NCBI GenBank assembly: GCA_947492175.1
Contig: CANLMQ010000011.1
Coordinates: 124,001 to 188,000, forward strand
Length of the DNA stretch: 64,000 nt
Source: an uncultured Draconibacterium sp.
GTDB taxonomy: Bacteria; Bacteroidota; Bacteroidia; Bacteroidales; Prolixibacteraceae
Direction of reading: 5' to 3'
Below are positions 1 through 8,878 of this stretch, piece by piece (within the stretch, counting starts at the first letter, position 1; the number at the start of each line of letters is the position of its first letter). Made by a program: the position numbers and the translations under genes. Under the pieces are notes generated by a model. That model ran no database searches. It was not told the origin of the DNA and was given only the letters and a program-made list of their open reading frames with translations.

Positions 1-2218
1 CCGGAACAACATCATCATTATCAATCAGGTATGTCGAAGCCGAATGTTCCAATGTTCCATCGTCTTCGGCATCTTTAATTCGGTATTTTTTTATGGCTGC
101 ATCTTCTCCGTCACTAATCAAATCAATGTCCTTCATCGACAAATCAATAGCATAAAAATTCTTTTGGGTATCGCGAAGCTGGTCTTTTATCGAAGTAGGA
201 TTCAGATGTGGATATTTAGGACAAAAGCGAAACGAATTCTCACCGCCAACTACATACATCCCCAAACCAACAGCTGCCACAGAAAAACCATCATCGGGCT
301 GCATATATGCTATGGGATAATAATTATACGACTGCGCCACTCCCGAAAGAGTAGGATAGTATTTATCATTGTACTCGTGCCCAATAACCTCCTGAATGAC
401 CACAGCCATTTTCTCTTCTTCAATTTTATAATTCACAGCATCGAAATACGCCTGTGCCGACTCGGTAAATATACTTGAATACACAAGTTTAATGGCTGTT
501 TCCAGCTGATTGTATCGCACCTCAATATCTTCGTGATTATTGGGAATAAGATAAGTAGCATAAACTCCCGAAAAGGGCTGCAACAGAGAATCTTCAAACA
601 AACCCGAAGAACGAACAGCAAGCGGCCTTCTGATCTTTCGTAAATACTCCTTCAACCTTTTTCTTATTTTCGAATCAAACTCCGATTCAAGGAAATGCTT
701 ACGAATAACATTGTAGTCGTTTAGCGAATAAATATCGTCGTAAAGATTGTTTATTTCAACAAACTTGTCGAACTCCAATGCTCCAATAACCGAAGTAGAA
801 GGAATTCGAATATTCATTTTTGGAATCAGTTTCTTAAAATCGATATTCTCTATAAAATTGCAAATAAAAGCAATCCCCCTCCCTTTTCCTCCAAGCGAAC
901 CTTTCGCCATACGTACAATAAAACGGCTTGCGCTTACAAATTCCGGATCGAAATTTACAATGGTACCCTTTAACTTTTCAAATCTTATCTTCTTAAATGC
1001 ATCCAAACAAAACTGGCGTAACTCTTCAGGAGAATCAAAATCTGAAGTCTGCACAGGCATTAACATTTCAGCCAGATTTATTTCGCCACGCGCCATTAAC
1101 CAGGTCGAAAAAGAGTTTCTACTTCCATGATACTGCAATGCACCGGCAGGAACCACCTTTAATTTTTCCTGAAACTCATTTATATTCACCGCCTCAGTAA
1201 TAGGTAAGCCATCCAGTCCCTTAAATACAAAATTCCCAAAACCCAACCTGCGATACAAGAAATTTAATATATCCATTGAAAGGCTCTCCGAGTTTTTATT
1301 GATAAAATCGGCTCCAACACTTTTAGCTCGCTGGGCATTTGCAATATCGTGCGACTGCAGCAGTAACGGTATCGGGAATTTGCGGGTGCCTTTCGTATAT
1401 TTCAGCAACTCAATTCCGGCATCCTCGTCATCTACCCCGTTTTTCTCAAACTTTACATCAGAAATTACACAAAGCATGTAACGACGATAACTATTAATAA
1501 TTTTTACCGCATCCTCGTAATTATCTACTAAGATAACTTTAGGCCGGGCCCGCATCCTAAGAATTTTATGCAGATCATCCTGCGCATCTTCTTCTACCAG
1601 CACCTGTGTTTGCGTCATTACAGTCGAAAAAAGCATTGGTAAATACCTCGAATAATACTGAATACTGTCTTCAACCAACAAAATTACCCGAACACTACCA
1701 TTTTGAGTATCACGCGCAACGTTTTTAAGATCTTCAATGTATTTTATCATGGCCATAAAAACATTGGAGTTTCCGTTCCATACAAAAATCCGGTCAATAA
1801 AATCGAGTTTTCGGCCTTCTATCTGAAAATAGCGTAAATCAGCATTGTTGTTTACCAGCAACAACAAGGGCACATGCGGGCGCACTTTTCGAATTGACTG
1901 AGCTGTAACAACCGGGGTAATTTTGTCAACACCTGCCATTACAATGATCAGGTCGAAATCGCGATGTTTTAGTGCCAAGAGTGCTTCTTCCTTTGAATGC
2001 ACACTTGTAAAACGCGGAGCTGCGTATAAGTTCAACTGGAGGTATTCTCCAAATATTTTATCGCTGAATTGTCCCTCGCGAACAATTGAGTACGAATCGT
2101 ATAAAGTAGCAACCAGCAATACCTCTTTTACCTTTGTAGGCATTAATTCCTGAAAAATATCGCGGTCGGTTTTACGCTTTTTATATATAGTAGCCAATGA
2201 AATATTTTCGATATCCAT
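1..2218 (-). CDS. Receiver plus PEP/pyruvate-binding domain protein (partial, C-terminus outside window)
   Basis: The minus-strand frame is open from an ATG at 2218 to the window edge, giving about 739 residues without a stop. The N-terminal ~150 residues look like a degenerate receiver. A second receiver-like domain follows, with LLVEDS and an ISD phospho-acceptor-like motif. From about residue 530 the sequence RRPLAVRSSG...EDS and a following FSGVYATYL match the PEP/pyruvate-binding (PPDK_N, ATP-grasp) domain of PEP synthase and pyruvate phosphate dikinase. Such fusions are common in Bacteroidota and usually continue to ~990 residues. The catalytic His domain, if present, lies outside the window. 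It may be a signalling-coupled PEP synthase-like enzyme; the true reaction is not known. The small plus-strand frames in this stretch are its shadows. Confidence 0.8.
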   Translation of the reverse strand, partial: MDIENISLATIYKKRKTDRDIFQELMPTKVKEVLLVATLYDSYSIVREGQFSDKIFGEYLQLNLYAAPRFTSVHSKEEALLALKHRDFDLIIVMAGVDKITPVVTAQSIRKVRPHVPLLLLVNNNADLRYFQIEGRKLDFIDRIFVWNGNSNVFMAMIKYIEDLKNVARDTQNGSVRVILLVEDSIQYYSRYLPMLFSTVMTQTQVLVEEDAQDDLHKILRMRARPKVILVDNYEDAVKIINSYRRYMLCVISDVKFEKNGVDDEDAGIELLKYTKGTRKFPIPLLLQSHDIANAQRAKSVGADFINKNSESLSMDILNFLYRRLGFGNFVFKGLDGLPITEAVNINEFQEKLKVVPAGALQYHGSRNSFSTWLMARGEINLAEMLMPVQTSDFDSPEELRQFCLDAFKKIRFEKLKGTIVNFDPEFVSASRFIVRMAKGSLGGKGRGIAFICNFIENIDFKKLIPKMNIRIPSTSVIGALEFDKFVEINNLYDDIYSLNDYNVIRKHFLESEFDSKIRKRLKEYLRKIRRPLAVRSSGLFEDSLLQPFSGVYATYLIPNNHEDIEVRYNQLETAIKLVYSSIFTESAQAYFDAVNYKIEEEKMAVVIQEVIGHEYNDKYYPTLSGVAQSYNYYPIAYMQPDDGFSVAAVGLGMYVVGGENSFRFCPKYPHLNPTSIKDQLRDTQKNFYAIDLSMKDIDLISDGEDAAIKKYRIKDAEDDGTLEHSASTYLIDNDDVVP

Positions 2219-2537
2219 TATCAATTTATTTAGATTTTGAATTTAGGTATTTTTTGGAGTTTGCCATAAAAGATCATACAAAATAAGACCACAAGTCTAA
2301 CACCAAAAACCAGTTGAATTACCAACCCTACCTCCTTTATTTTTTCAACAAACCTATAATCAATTCATTCTAAAACAAATTCAATCTGAATAAGAGATCC
2401 AGCTGACAGCCATTTATTTTTGACAAATCAAGAAGCTCAATCAATCAGATAAATAATTTTATTAATTTTATGCTTTGTAGTTAATAAAAGTTTTTATATA
2501 CTTGCCAACACAAAACAAAACTTTGCACTAACTTGAT
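2219..2537. other. Divergent intergenic region
   Basis: This 319-base AT-rich gap separates the minus-strand receiver/PEP-binding gene from the plus-strand ROK regulator. A good promoter for the ROK gene lies at its right end. I see no hairpin terminator, RNA gene or small ORF with support here, and no clear promoter for the minus-strand gene. Confidence 0.6.
2474..2504 (+). promoter_or_regulatory. Promoter of ROK gene (Bacteroidota sigma-A type)
   Basis: TTTG at 2474-2477 is followed by a 19-base spacer and TATACTTG at 2497-2504. This agrees with the Bacteroidota primary sigma consensus TTTG-N19..21-TAnnTTTG with one mismatch. The start codon lies 33 bases downstream, leaving a short leader. 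Confidence 0.6.
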
Positions 2538-3746
2538 ATGGATCTGTTTTCAAAAAACATAGATGAAATCAATAAAGAAAATCGTCAACTGGCACAAAAA
2601 CGAAAAATCGTAGCCTTGCTAAACAGGTCAGAAAAAGCGTTAACCATACCCGGTATTTGCAAGAATGTAAAATTGAGTGTCCCCACAGGAACAAAGCTAA
2701 TTAACGAATTAATCGACGACAGAATCATAGTTGAATCGGGAAAAAAAGAAACCGATAACGGCAGACGTCCGGTGCTATACCAGGTAAATTCGGAATATGC
2801 TTATACCATTGGAGTTGTAATACTGTTAAAGGGAATTTCGCTTGCAATATACAATTTAGAAATGAAACAGATTCTCTCCGTTACCGATGAGAATTTTGTA
2901 TTGGAAAACACCGCCGATTGCCTGGACAACGTGATTAACTTCATTCAGGATACAATCAATAATTCGAATATAAATACAAAAAAAATATTAGGGCTGGGAT
3001 TAGGAATAACTGGCCGTGTAGATTCTAAATCAGGTCATTCTTACAATTACTTCAACTTTCTTGAGGACTCTTTAACAGATTTCATCTCTGACAAATTATC
3101 ATTTCCGGTTTATATTGACAACGATACTCAGGTATTAGGTTTAGCAGAACAGCATTTTGGAGAAGCCAAAAACATTCAAAATGCATTTGTATTAAACCTA
3201 AGTCGCGGACTCGGACTAACAATCATCTCGAACGGAAAAATTATTACAGGAGAACAAGGTTTTGCCGGAGAATTTGGTCATATTCAATTAGGCGATTCCA
3301 ACCGTTTGTGTTTATGTGGGAAAAGAGGCTGTCTGGGAACGGAAGTTGGAGGACATGCCCTGGAACAAAATTTCCAGGAAAACATAGACAACGGAGAAAC
3401 CTCACTACTCCTTTCCAATAAAACGCAATCAGAAATTAAATACCACGATATTTTATCGGCTGCTTCAATGGGCGACGCCTTATCGATTTCATTGGTTCAC
3501 AACATTGGTTTTCAACTTGGGAAAGCACTTGGCAACATGTTAAACCTGCTAAATCCTAAAGTAATTATTATCGGTGGAAATTTTACCATAGCACAAGATA
3601 TTCTAAGAGACTCTATAAAGTCGGGAATGACACATACAGCATTGTCACTTCCCCTACGAAACTGCGAATTAATATTTTCATCTACAGAAGATGCTGTAAT
3701 AAAAGGAGCCGCAGCTATCGTACTCAATCAACTACAATTAATATAA
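2538..3746 (+). CDS. ROK family transcriptional regulator
   Basis: This 402-residue protein has an N-terminal winged helix-turn-helix (about 15-75) followed by a ROK sugar-kinase-fold domain. The ROK signature GFAGEFGHIQL is at about 241-251. The cysteine cluster CLCGKRGC that binds structural zinc is at about 257-264. At the start of the ROK domain the usual DxGGT phosphate-binding motif is absent (IGVVILLKGIS is seen), so it is very probably a sensor and not a kinase, like NagC/XylR-type repressors. It lies directly upstream of the susC operon in the same direction and has its own promoter and a terminator, so it is the likely regulator of that locus. The inducer is unknown. Confidence 0.9.
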   Translation: MDLFSKNIDEINKENRQLAQKRKIVALLNRSEKALTIPGICKNVKLSVPTGTKLINELIDDRIIVESGKKETDNGRRPVLYQVNSEYAYTIGVVILLKGISLAIYNLEMKQILSVTDENFVLENTADCLDNVINFIQDTINNSNINTKKILGLGLGITGRVDSKSGHSYNYFNFLEDSLTDFISDKLSFPVYIDNDTQVLGLAEQHFGEAKNIQNAFVLNLSRGLGLTIISNGKIITGEQGFAGEFGHIQLGDSNRLCLCGKRGCLGTEVGGHALEQNFQENIDNGETSLLLSNKTQSEIKYHDILSAASMGDALSISLVHNIGFQLGKALGNMLNLLNPKVIIIGGNFTIAQDILRDSIKSGMTHTALSLPLRNCELIFSSTEDAVIKGAAAIVLNQLQLI

Positions 3747-3810
3747 TCAATCAACGAAAATTCTAACTAAAAACATTATGTCTATGAAAAAATAAACAAC
3801 TTGTGATATA

Positions 3811-3851
3811 AAAAAAGCCTGCCACAAGGCTTCGGAGGCGCATGGACAGGC
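3811..3851 (-). terminator. Hairpin with U-tract on the minus strand, alternative pairings
   Basis: GCCTGCC (3817-3823) can pair with GGACAGGC (3844-3851). AAGCCT (3815-3820) can instead pair with AGGCTT (3827-3832), and the two pairings exclude each other. Read on the minus strand, the GC-rich hairpin is followed by a run of Ts, as in an intrinsic terminator. No minus-strand gene lies upstream of it, so it may end an antisense or small RNA started near the susC leader. Confidence 0.45.
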
Positions 3852-3856
3852 AACTA

Positions 3857-3891
3857 AAGTAAATTTAGCCTATCAAATTTACTTCTTTTTT
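3857..3891 (+). terminator. Intrinsic terminator of the ROK gene
   Basis: A perfect 10-bp inverted repeat, AAGTAAATTT (3857-3866) and AAATTTACTT (3875-3884), encloses an 8-base loop and is followed by C and six Ts. It lies 110 bases after the ROK stop, on the same strand, and separates the regulator from susC transcription. Confidence 0.75.
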
Positions 3892-4064
3892 AAGTGATAA
3901 TCAGAATTTATTTTCAAATTATTAAATCATAATTGAAAATAACACTCTCTCATAACATTCTATTAAACAACAAGAAGATTGCTGTACATAGATTATAGCA
4001 ATACTTACAGAATGTCATAAACAAAGAATATTGACATATTCTAAAAGCAATTATGTTAACAATA

Positions 4065-4080
4065 CTAAGATCATTCTTAG
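4065..4080. promoter_or_regulatory. Candidate operator palindrome upstream of susC
   Basis: CTAAGA-TCAT-TCTTAG is a perfect inverted repeat with a 4-base centre, ending 21 bases before the susC start codon. Its position would suit a repressor site, and the adjacent ROK protein is the obvious candidate. No second copy was found upstream of the ROK gene itself, so this is a guess from position and symmetry. Confidence 0.35.
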
Positions 4081-4101
4081 AATGAATCAATGTGAATTTA
4101 T

Positions 4102-7100
4102 ATGATGAAAAGAAAAATTTATCAATATGGTTTTCTGCTCACCCTGTTTTTGGTTGTTTTTATACAACAAGCAAACGCACAAACAACAATAAAAGGAAAT
4201 GTGGCAGAAAAAAACGGGGAACCATTAATTGGTGCCTCTGTTACCATAAAAGGAACTTTTAAAGGAACAACCACTGATATTAACGGGAACTACTCCATTG
4301 CAGTTGAAAACAGTGATGCCACTCTCGTTTTTTCCTTTATCGGTTTTACAACATTGGAAGAAAAAGTTGGAAACCGCCAAAAAATAGACGTTAAACTTGA
4401 TACAAGCAGCGAAGGGCTTGATGAGGTTATTGTTGTTGGTTACGGAACACAAAAACGACAATCGGTTACGGGTGCAGTAGCTCAGGTTGATGGAGAAGAA
4501 CTTCTAAAAGCTCCGGTAGGTAACATAACAAACAAACTGGGAGGATTAATTTCCGGAGTGGTATCATTGCAGCAATCGGGACAACCCGGCGCCGATGGTG
4601 CTCACATTCTGGTTCGCGGAAACAGTGCCAAGTATATTGTTGATGGCATTGAACGCAACTTTTCTGAAATCGATCCCAATGAAATTGCATCTATATCAGT
4701 ATTGAAAGATGCTTCATCAGCATCTGTTTACGGACTGGGTGCCAATGCAGTAGTAATCGTAACCACAAAAAGGGGACAAACTGCCGATTCTAAAATCTCA
4801 TTCTCTGCATCGTATGGAATAAGCGACAACGCAGTAATGATGGAAATGCTGGATGGACCGGGTTATGCCTACTGGTACAATAAAGCACGCGAAATGGACG
4901 GAGATGCTCCAATTTTCACTTCAGACCATATTGCAAAAATGCAGAACGGCGATCCTTCTGACGGGTGGGGCAATACCAATTGGTACAACGAAACATTCGG
5001 AATTGGCAACACCCTGAACTTAAACTTAAATGCCACCGGAGGAACCGAAAAAATCAAATATTTTGTTTCACTCGGGAATTACCAACAAGACGGTAATGTG
5101 GAAGGTTTCAATTACGACCGTTTAAACCTGCGTTCAAACATCGATGCAACAATTGCAAACAACCTTACCTTAAATTTTGATGTAGCAGGCCGTATAGAAG
5201 ACAGACAGCGCCCCGGATATACTGCTTCTTATTTAGACTGGAATAATATTCCACAACAGGCTATACGGGCACACCCCTATGTTCCTTCAGAAATCGATGG
5301 CATTCCGGTTTCAACCCGTACTTCCAGTTCGTATGTAAATCCACTTGCAGCATCAAGTCTTACAGGATACAGCAATGTTAAAACATCCATTGTGCAAACC
5401 AAAATCGGATTAAAATACAATATCCCAGGAGTTAAAGGCTTAAGTGTAAAAGCAATGACGGCATACGACTTGTCTTATCAAACTTCCAAATCCTTTTCAA
5501 CACCTTACTATACAAATGTGGCAACACTTCCTACATTGGCCACCGACGACATCACTTACTCGTACACCTACGATGCAAGAGGAACTACTACCAGTCTTGT
5601 TGAAGGGTTGTCGCACTACTCAATATTAACAACCAATTCATCTGTCAATTACGACAATATTTTTGGCGACCATAAAGTATCGGCTATGTTTCTTGCTGAA
5701 ACCATCCAGCAAGATGGAAATAAATTTGGTGCTTACGGATACGGATTTGACATCCCCGATCTGGACGAGTTGGATTATGCTACTATGGCAGATAAAACGA
5801 ATGTATCAGGCTCAAGTTACGTAACAAGAAGAGCCGGCTTTCTGGGACGTTTAAATTACGACTACATGCACAAATACCTTCTTGAATTCTCTTTTCGATA
5901 CGATGGCAGCTATGTTTTTGGAGGAATGGTTAAAGGAAAAAGATGGAGTCCGTTTCCTGCAGGTTCACTGGGATGGAGAATATCGGAAGAAGACTGGTTT
6001 AAAGATGCTTTCAAAAATATTGATAACCTGAAATTTAGAGGAAGCCTGGGTTTGACCGGGACATCAGGCATTCCACCCTATTATTTCTTGAGTACACTAT
6101 CTTACCTCAATGATCCGGCACTGGTATTCAACGGAACCGGAGAAAGCGGGATTTTCACCTCTAAACCGGCAAATATTAACCTCACATGGGAAAAAACACT
6201 TCAGTACAATGCCGGATTTGATCTTACAATGTGGAATGGTTTATTAAGTACTGAGTTTGATGTGTATTACAAATATCGTTATGATATACTAGGGGCAGTA
6301 GCTTCAACTTACCCCGATTCTTACGGAGGGTATGTATTTGGTTATGCCAACCAAAACAAAATAGACTACAAAGGATTTGAGTTTACATTAACACACAGAA
6401 AACAGATCGGAGATTTTTCTTACAGCATTGGGCTAAAAGGAACATACACAAAACAACGCTGGTTAAAATTTGGCGACTCACCTAACACTCCAGACTGGTT
6501 AAAAGTAACCGGTAAAGAGGCAGGTGGACAAATTGGTTTTATTGCCGATGGTCTATTCCAGTCGCAGGAAGAAATAGACAATTCACCTCTGATTGTAGGA
6601 AAAGATGTTCGGGTTGGCGATATCAAATACGTTGACAGAAACGGTGATGGTGTAATTTCGTACGAACAAGACCGGGGATATATCGGAAAATCAGCATTCC
6701 CAAAATTTGTCGGAGGTATTAATTTCAGTGCAAACTGGAAAGGGATTGACATGTCAATGCTGTGGCAAACAGGAATTGGACGCGATGTCGCACTAACCGG
6801 AGTATATTACAACGGAGTTATGGATCACACATCAATGACCCGTCCATTTTATCACGGTGGTAACTCTCCTGCTTTCCTCGTTGAAAATTCGTGGAGAGAA
6901 GACAATACAAATGCTGAATTTCCAAGACTCAGCGTTGTTCCGGCAAGCTCGAACAATGCTTACTCTTCTACCTTTTGGTACAGAAATGGCAACTACCTGC
7001 GCCTGAAATCTCTACAAGTTGGATACACCTTCCCGAACAGAATGATGCAAAGTCTGGGAGTTAGCGAGTTAAGAATCTTTGTTGAAGGACAAAACCTCTT

Positions 7101-7212
7101 AACATTCAGCGAACTTACAAAATACAGCATCGATCCGGAACAGCCTGGTGTTTCCAACGGTTACTACCCACAACAAAGAGTGATTTCAACAGGAATTAAA
7201 TTGACATTTTAA
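4102..7212 (+). CDS. SusC/RagA family TonB-dependent outer-membrane transporter
   Basis: The 1036-residue length is typical for SusC. An N-terminal signal peptide ends near QANAQ. It is followed by a carboxypeptidase-regulatory-like domain (about 25-100), the SusC hallmark EVIVVGYGTQKRQS (about 108-121), a plug domain and a long beta-barrel ending in an aromatic residue (KLTF), as expected for BAM insertion. It imports glycans or oligosaccharides with SusD as lid, powered by TonB. The start is the first of two ATGs. SusD follows after 14 bases. No N-terminal anti-sigma-interacting (STN) domain is seen, so control is probably by the neighbouring ROK protein and not by an ECF sigma pair. Confidence 0.95.
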   Translation: MMKRKIYQYGFLLTLFLVVFIQQANAQTTIKGNVAEKNGEPLIGASVTIKGTFKGTTTDINGNYSIAVENSDATLVFSFIGFTTLEEKVGNRQKIDVKLDTSSEGLDEVIVVGYGTQKRQSVTGAVAQVDGEELLKAPVGNITNKLGGLISGVVSLQQSGQPGADGAHILVRGNSAKYIVDGIERNFSEIDPNEIASISVLKDASSASVYGLGANAVVIVTTKRGQTADSKISFSASYGISDNAVMMEMLDGPGYAYWYNKAREMDGDAPIFTSDHIAKMQNGDPSDGWGNTNWYNETFGIGNTLNLNLNATGGTEKIKYFVSLGNYQQDGNVEGFNYDRLNLRSNIDATIANNLTLNFDVAGRIEDRQRPGYTASYLDWNNIPQQAIRAHPYVPSEIDGIPVSTRTSSSYVNPLAASSLTGYSNVKTSIVQTKIGLKYNIPGVKGLSVKAMTAYDLSYQTSKSFSTPYYTNVATLPTLATDDITYSYTYDARGTTTSLVEGLSHYSILTTNSSVNYDNIFGDHKVSAMFLAETIQQDGNKFGAYGYGFDIPDLDELDYATMADKTNVSGSSYVTRRAGFLGRLNYDYMHKYLLEFSFRYDGSYVFGGMVKGKRWSPFPAGSLGWRISEEDWFKDAFKNIDNLKFRGSLGLTGTSGIPPYYFLSTLSYLNDPALVFNGTGESGIFTSKPANINLTWEKTLQYNAGFDLTMWNGLLSTEFDVYYKYRYDILGAVASTYPDSYGGYVFGYANQNKIDYKGFEFTLTHRKQIGDFSYSIGLKGTYTKQRWLKFGDSPNTPDWLKVTGKEAGGQIGFIADGLFQSQEEIDNSPLIVGKDVRVGDIKYVDRNGDGVISYEQDRGYIGKSAFPKFVGGINFSANWKGIDMSMLWQTGIGRDVALTGVYYNGVMDHTSMTRPFYHGGNSPAFLVENSWREDNTNAEFPRLSVVPASSNNAYSSTFWYRNGNYLRLKSLQVGYTFPNRMMQSLGVSELRIFVEGQNLLTFSELTKYSIDPEQPGVSNGYYPQQRVISTGIKLTF

Positions 7213-7226
7213 ACCGTAAATGAATT

Positions 7227-8867
7227 ATGAAAAAGCAATTTAAAAATATACTGGCATTCATACTGGGAATTCTCAGTTTAACAGGATGTGATAGTTTCCT
7301 GGACACAACACCCACCGATCGTATCTCAGACAAACTAGTCTGGGAAAACGAAGCAAACGTAAAAATGTATATTAATGGTTTTTATCCTTATATCGACCGT
7401 TACGGATATTTCGGGAATTCACAGTTTAAAGGCTCGTTAACCGAAGGATTGACAGAAACCCTGAAATACGGATCGTATGTTCCGGGAGCAACAGCAGGTA
7501 ATTCTAACCTTTATGTATTTACTCCCGAGTCGATGTCATCAACCGGGAACCTTTTAGGAACATGGCGTACTACCTATGAAAGAATCAGAAGAGTTAATGA
7601 ATTTCTGGTTGGCCTGGAAAAATATTCAAAACTAGATGAAGAGACCAACAAGCTGTATGAAGGACAGGCTCGCTTCTTCCGGGCTTTTCTATACTTTCAG
7701 TTAGCCAAACGCCACGGCGGTGTTATTCTGTACACCAACATGGATTTACAGAAGGATATCAACCGCTCATCGGAAGATGCAACCTGGGATCTCATTCAAA
7801 ACGATCTTGAATATGCAGCTTCGGTATTACCAGTTGAATGGAATTCATCCAATGCAGGAAGAGTTACAAAAGGTGCGGCCTTAGCTATGAAAAGCCGGGC
7901 CATGCTTTATGCAGAACGCTGGCAGGAAGTTGTTGATGCTGCTGATGCCGTTTTTGCTTTGCAAGCTTACGATTTAACCGACAACTACGAAGATGCATGG
8001 AAAGGTGGTAATAAAGAATCTATTTTAGAATACAATTACCTGATTTCCGGTCCGTACCATACATTCGACAGAACATATGCAACATTTGGCGAAGTTGAAA
8101 ACGAAGGCGGAAATGCAGTACCAACCCAGGAAATGGTTGAGTCGTACGAAACTGCTACCGGAGAAACTGTTGATTGGTCTCCATGGCATGTAAGCGGTGG
8201 AACAAACCAACGGCCTCCTTACGAAGAACTGGAACCGCGTTTCAAGGCAACAGTTATTTACAACGGAGCAAACTGGCAGGGTAAAACAATGGAGAATTCT
8301 GTAAACGGTAACAACGGTCGTTACATGGGATACCGCAACGATACTTACACCAAAGGAAGAACTGTTACCGGTTACTACCTGCGTAAACTAAGAGACGAAT
8401 CGCAAACCGACCTGGTAACTTACAAGAGTACACAAACCACTGTTGAAATTCGTTTAGCCGAAGTATATCTGAATCGTGCCGAAGCCTACTACCAATTGGA
8501 AAAAGCAAATCTTGCACTAAACGATATCAACACTATTCGCACACGCCCGGGAGTAGGACTTCCTGCTAAAAAAGAATTATCAGGCGAAGAACTTTTTAAA
8601 GCCATTCGTCAGGAACGAAAAATAGAATTAGCCTATGAGGGGCATCTTTACTGGGACATGCGCCGCTGGAAACTTGCCCATGTTGAATACAACAATTACA
8701 GGGTTCACGGTATGAAGATTGCCAAAATTGGTGCCGAGTACCAATACGAATATATTGATTGCGATTTACAGGATAGAAAATTCCTGCCCAAAACCTATGT
8801 ATTCCCAATTCCATACAGCGAACTTGCCAATAACTCTGCGATCGAGCAGTATGATGAATGGAAATAA
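7227..8867 (+). CDS. SusD/RagB family nutrient-binding outer-membrane lipoprotein
   Basis: The 546-residue protein has a lipoprotein signal with lipobox LTGC (Cys about residue 21) followed by DSFLDTTPTDRIS, the usual SusD N-terminus. TPR-type helices follow (for example EGQARFFRAFLYFQLAKRHGGV). The C-terminal half carries the typical RQERKIELAYEGHLYWDMRRWK segment found in RagB/SusD proteins. It caps the SusC transporter on the cell surface and binds the glycan. It lies 14 bases after susC and 11 bases before the next lipoprotein gene, so the three are co-transcribed. Confidence 0.95.
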   Translation: MKKQFKNILAFILGILSLTGCDSFLDTTPTDRISDKLVWENEANVKMYINGFYPYIDRYGYFGNSQFKGSLTEGLTETLKYGSYVPGATAGNSNLYVFTPESMSSTGNLLGTWRTTYERIRRVNEFLVGLEKYSKLDEETNKLYEGQARFFRAFLYFQLAKRHGGVILYTNMDLQKDINRSSEDATWDLIQNDLEYAASVLPVEWNSSNAGRVTKGAALAMKSRAMLYAERWQEVVDAADAVFALQAYDLTDNYEDAWKGGNKESILEYNYLISGPYHTFDRTYATFGEVENEGGNAVPTQEMVESYETATGETVDWSPWHVSGGTNQRPPYEELEPRFKATVIYNGANWQGKTMENSVNGNNGRYMGYRNDTYTKGRTVTGYYLRKLRDESQTDLVTYKSTQTTVEIRLAEVYLNRAEAYYQLEKANLALNDINTIRTRPGVGLPAKKELSGEELFKAIRQERKIELAYEGHLYWDMRRWKLAHVEYNNYRVHGMKIAKIGAEYQYEYIDCDLQDRKFLPKTYVFPIPYSELANNSAIEQYDEWK

Positions 8868-8878
8868 AAATACCGAAT

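Larger units (their letters stand above)
3747..4101. other. ROK-susC intergenic regulatory region
   Basis: This 355-base gap holds three separate structures: a hairpin whose U-tract is on the minus strand (3811-3851), a plus-strand terminator (3857-3891) and a small palindrome 22 bases before susC (4065-4080). No good TTTG/TAnnTTTG promoter for susC was found, so an activated or variant promoter is possible. No protein-coding frame of note was seen. Confidence 0.6.

Noticed and set aside
44..2153. Plus-strand frames within the first 2.2 kb (for example 44-478, 747-1130, 1923-2153)
   Set aside because: They lie antisense to a continuous 739-codon minus-strand frame with clear receiver and PEP-binding motifs, so they are shadows.
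8858..8878. Upstream start of the DUF5018 lipoprotein inside susD
   Set aside because: The extra seven residues would spoil the lipoprotein signal peptide; ATG 8879 gives a normal one.
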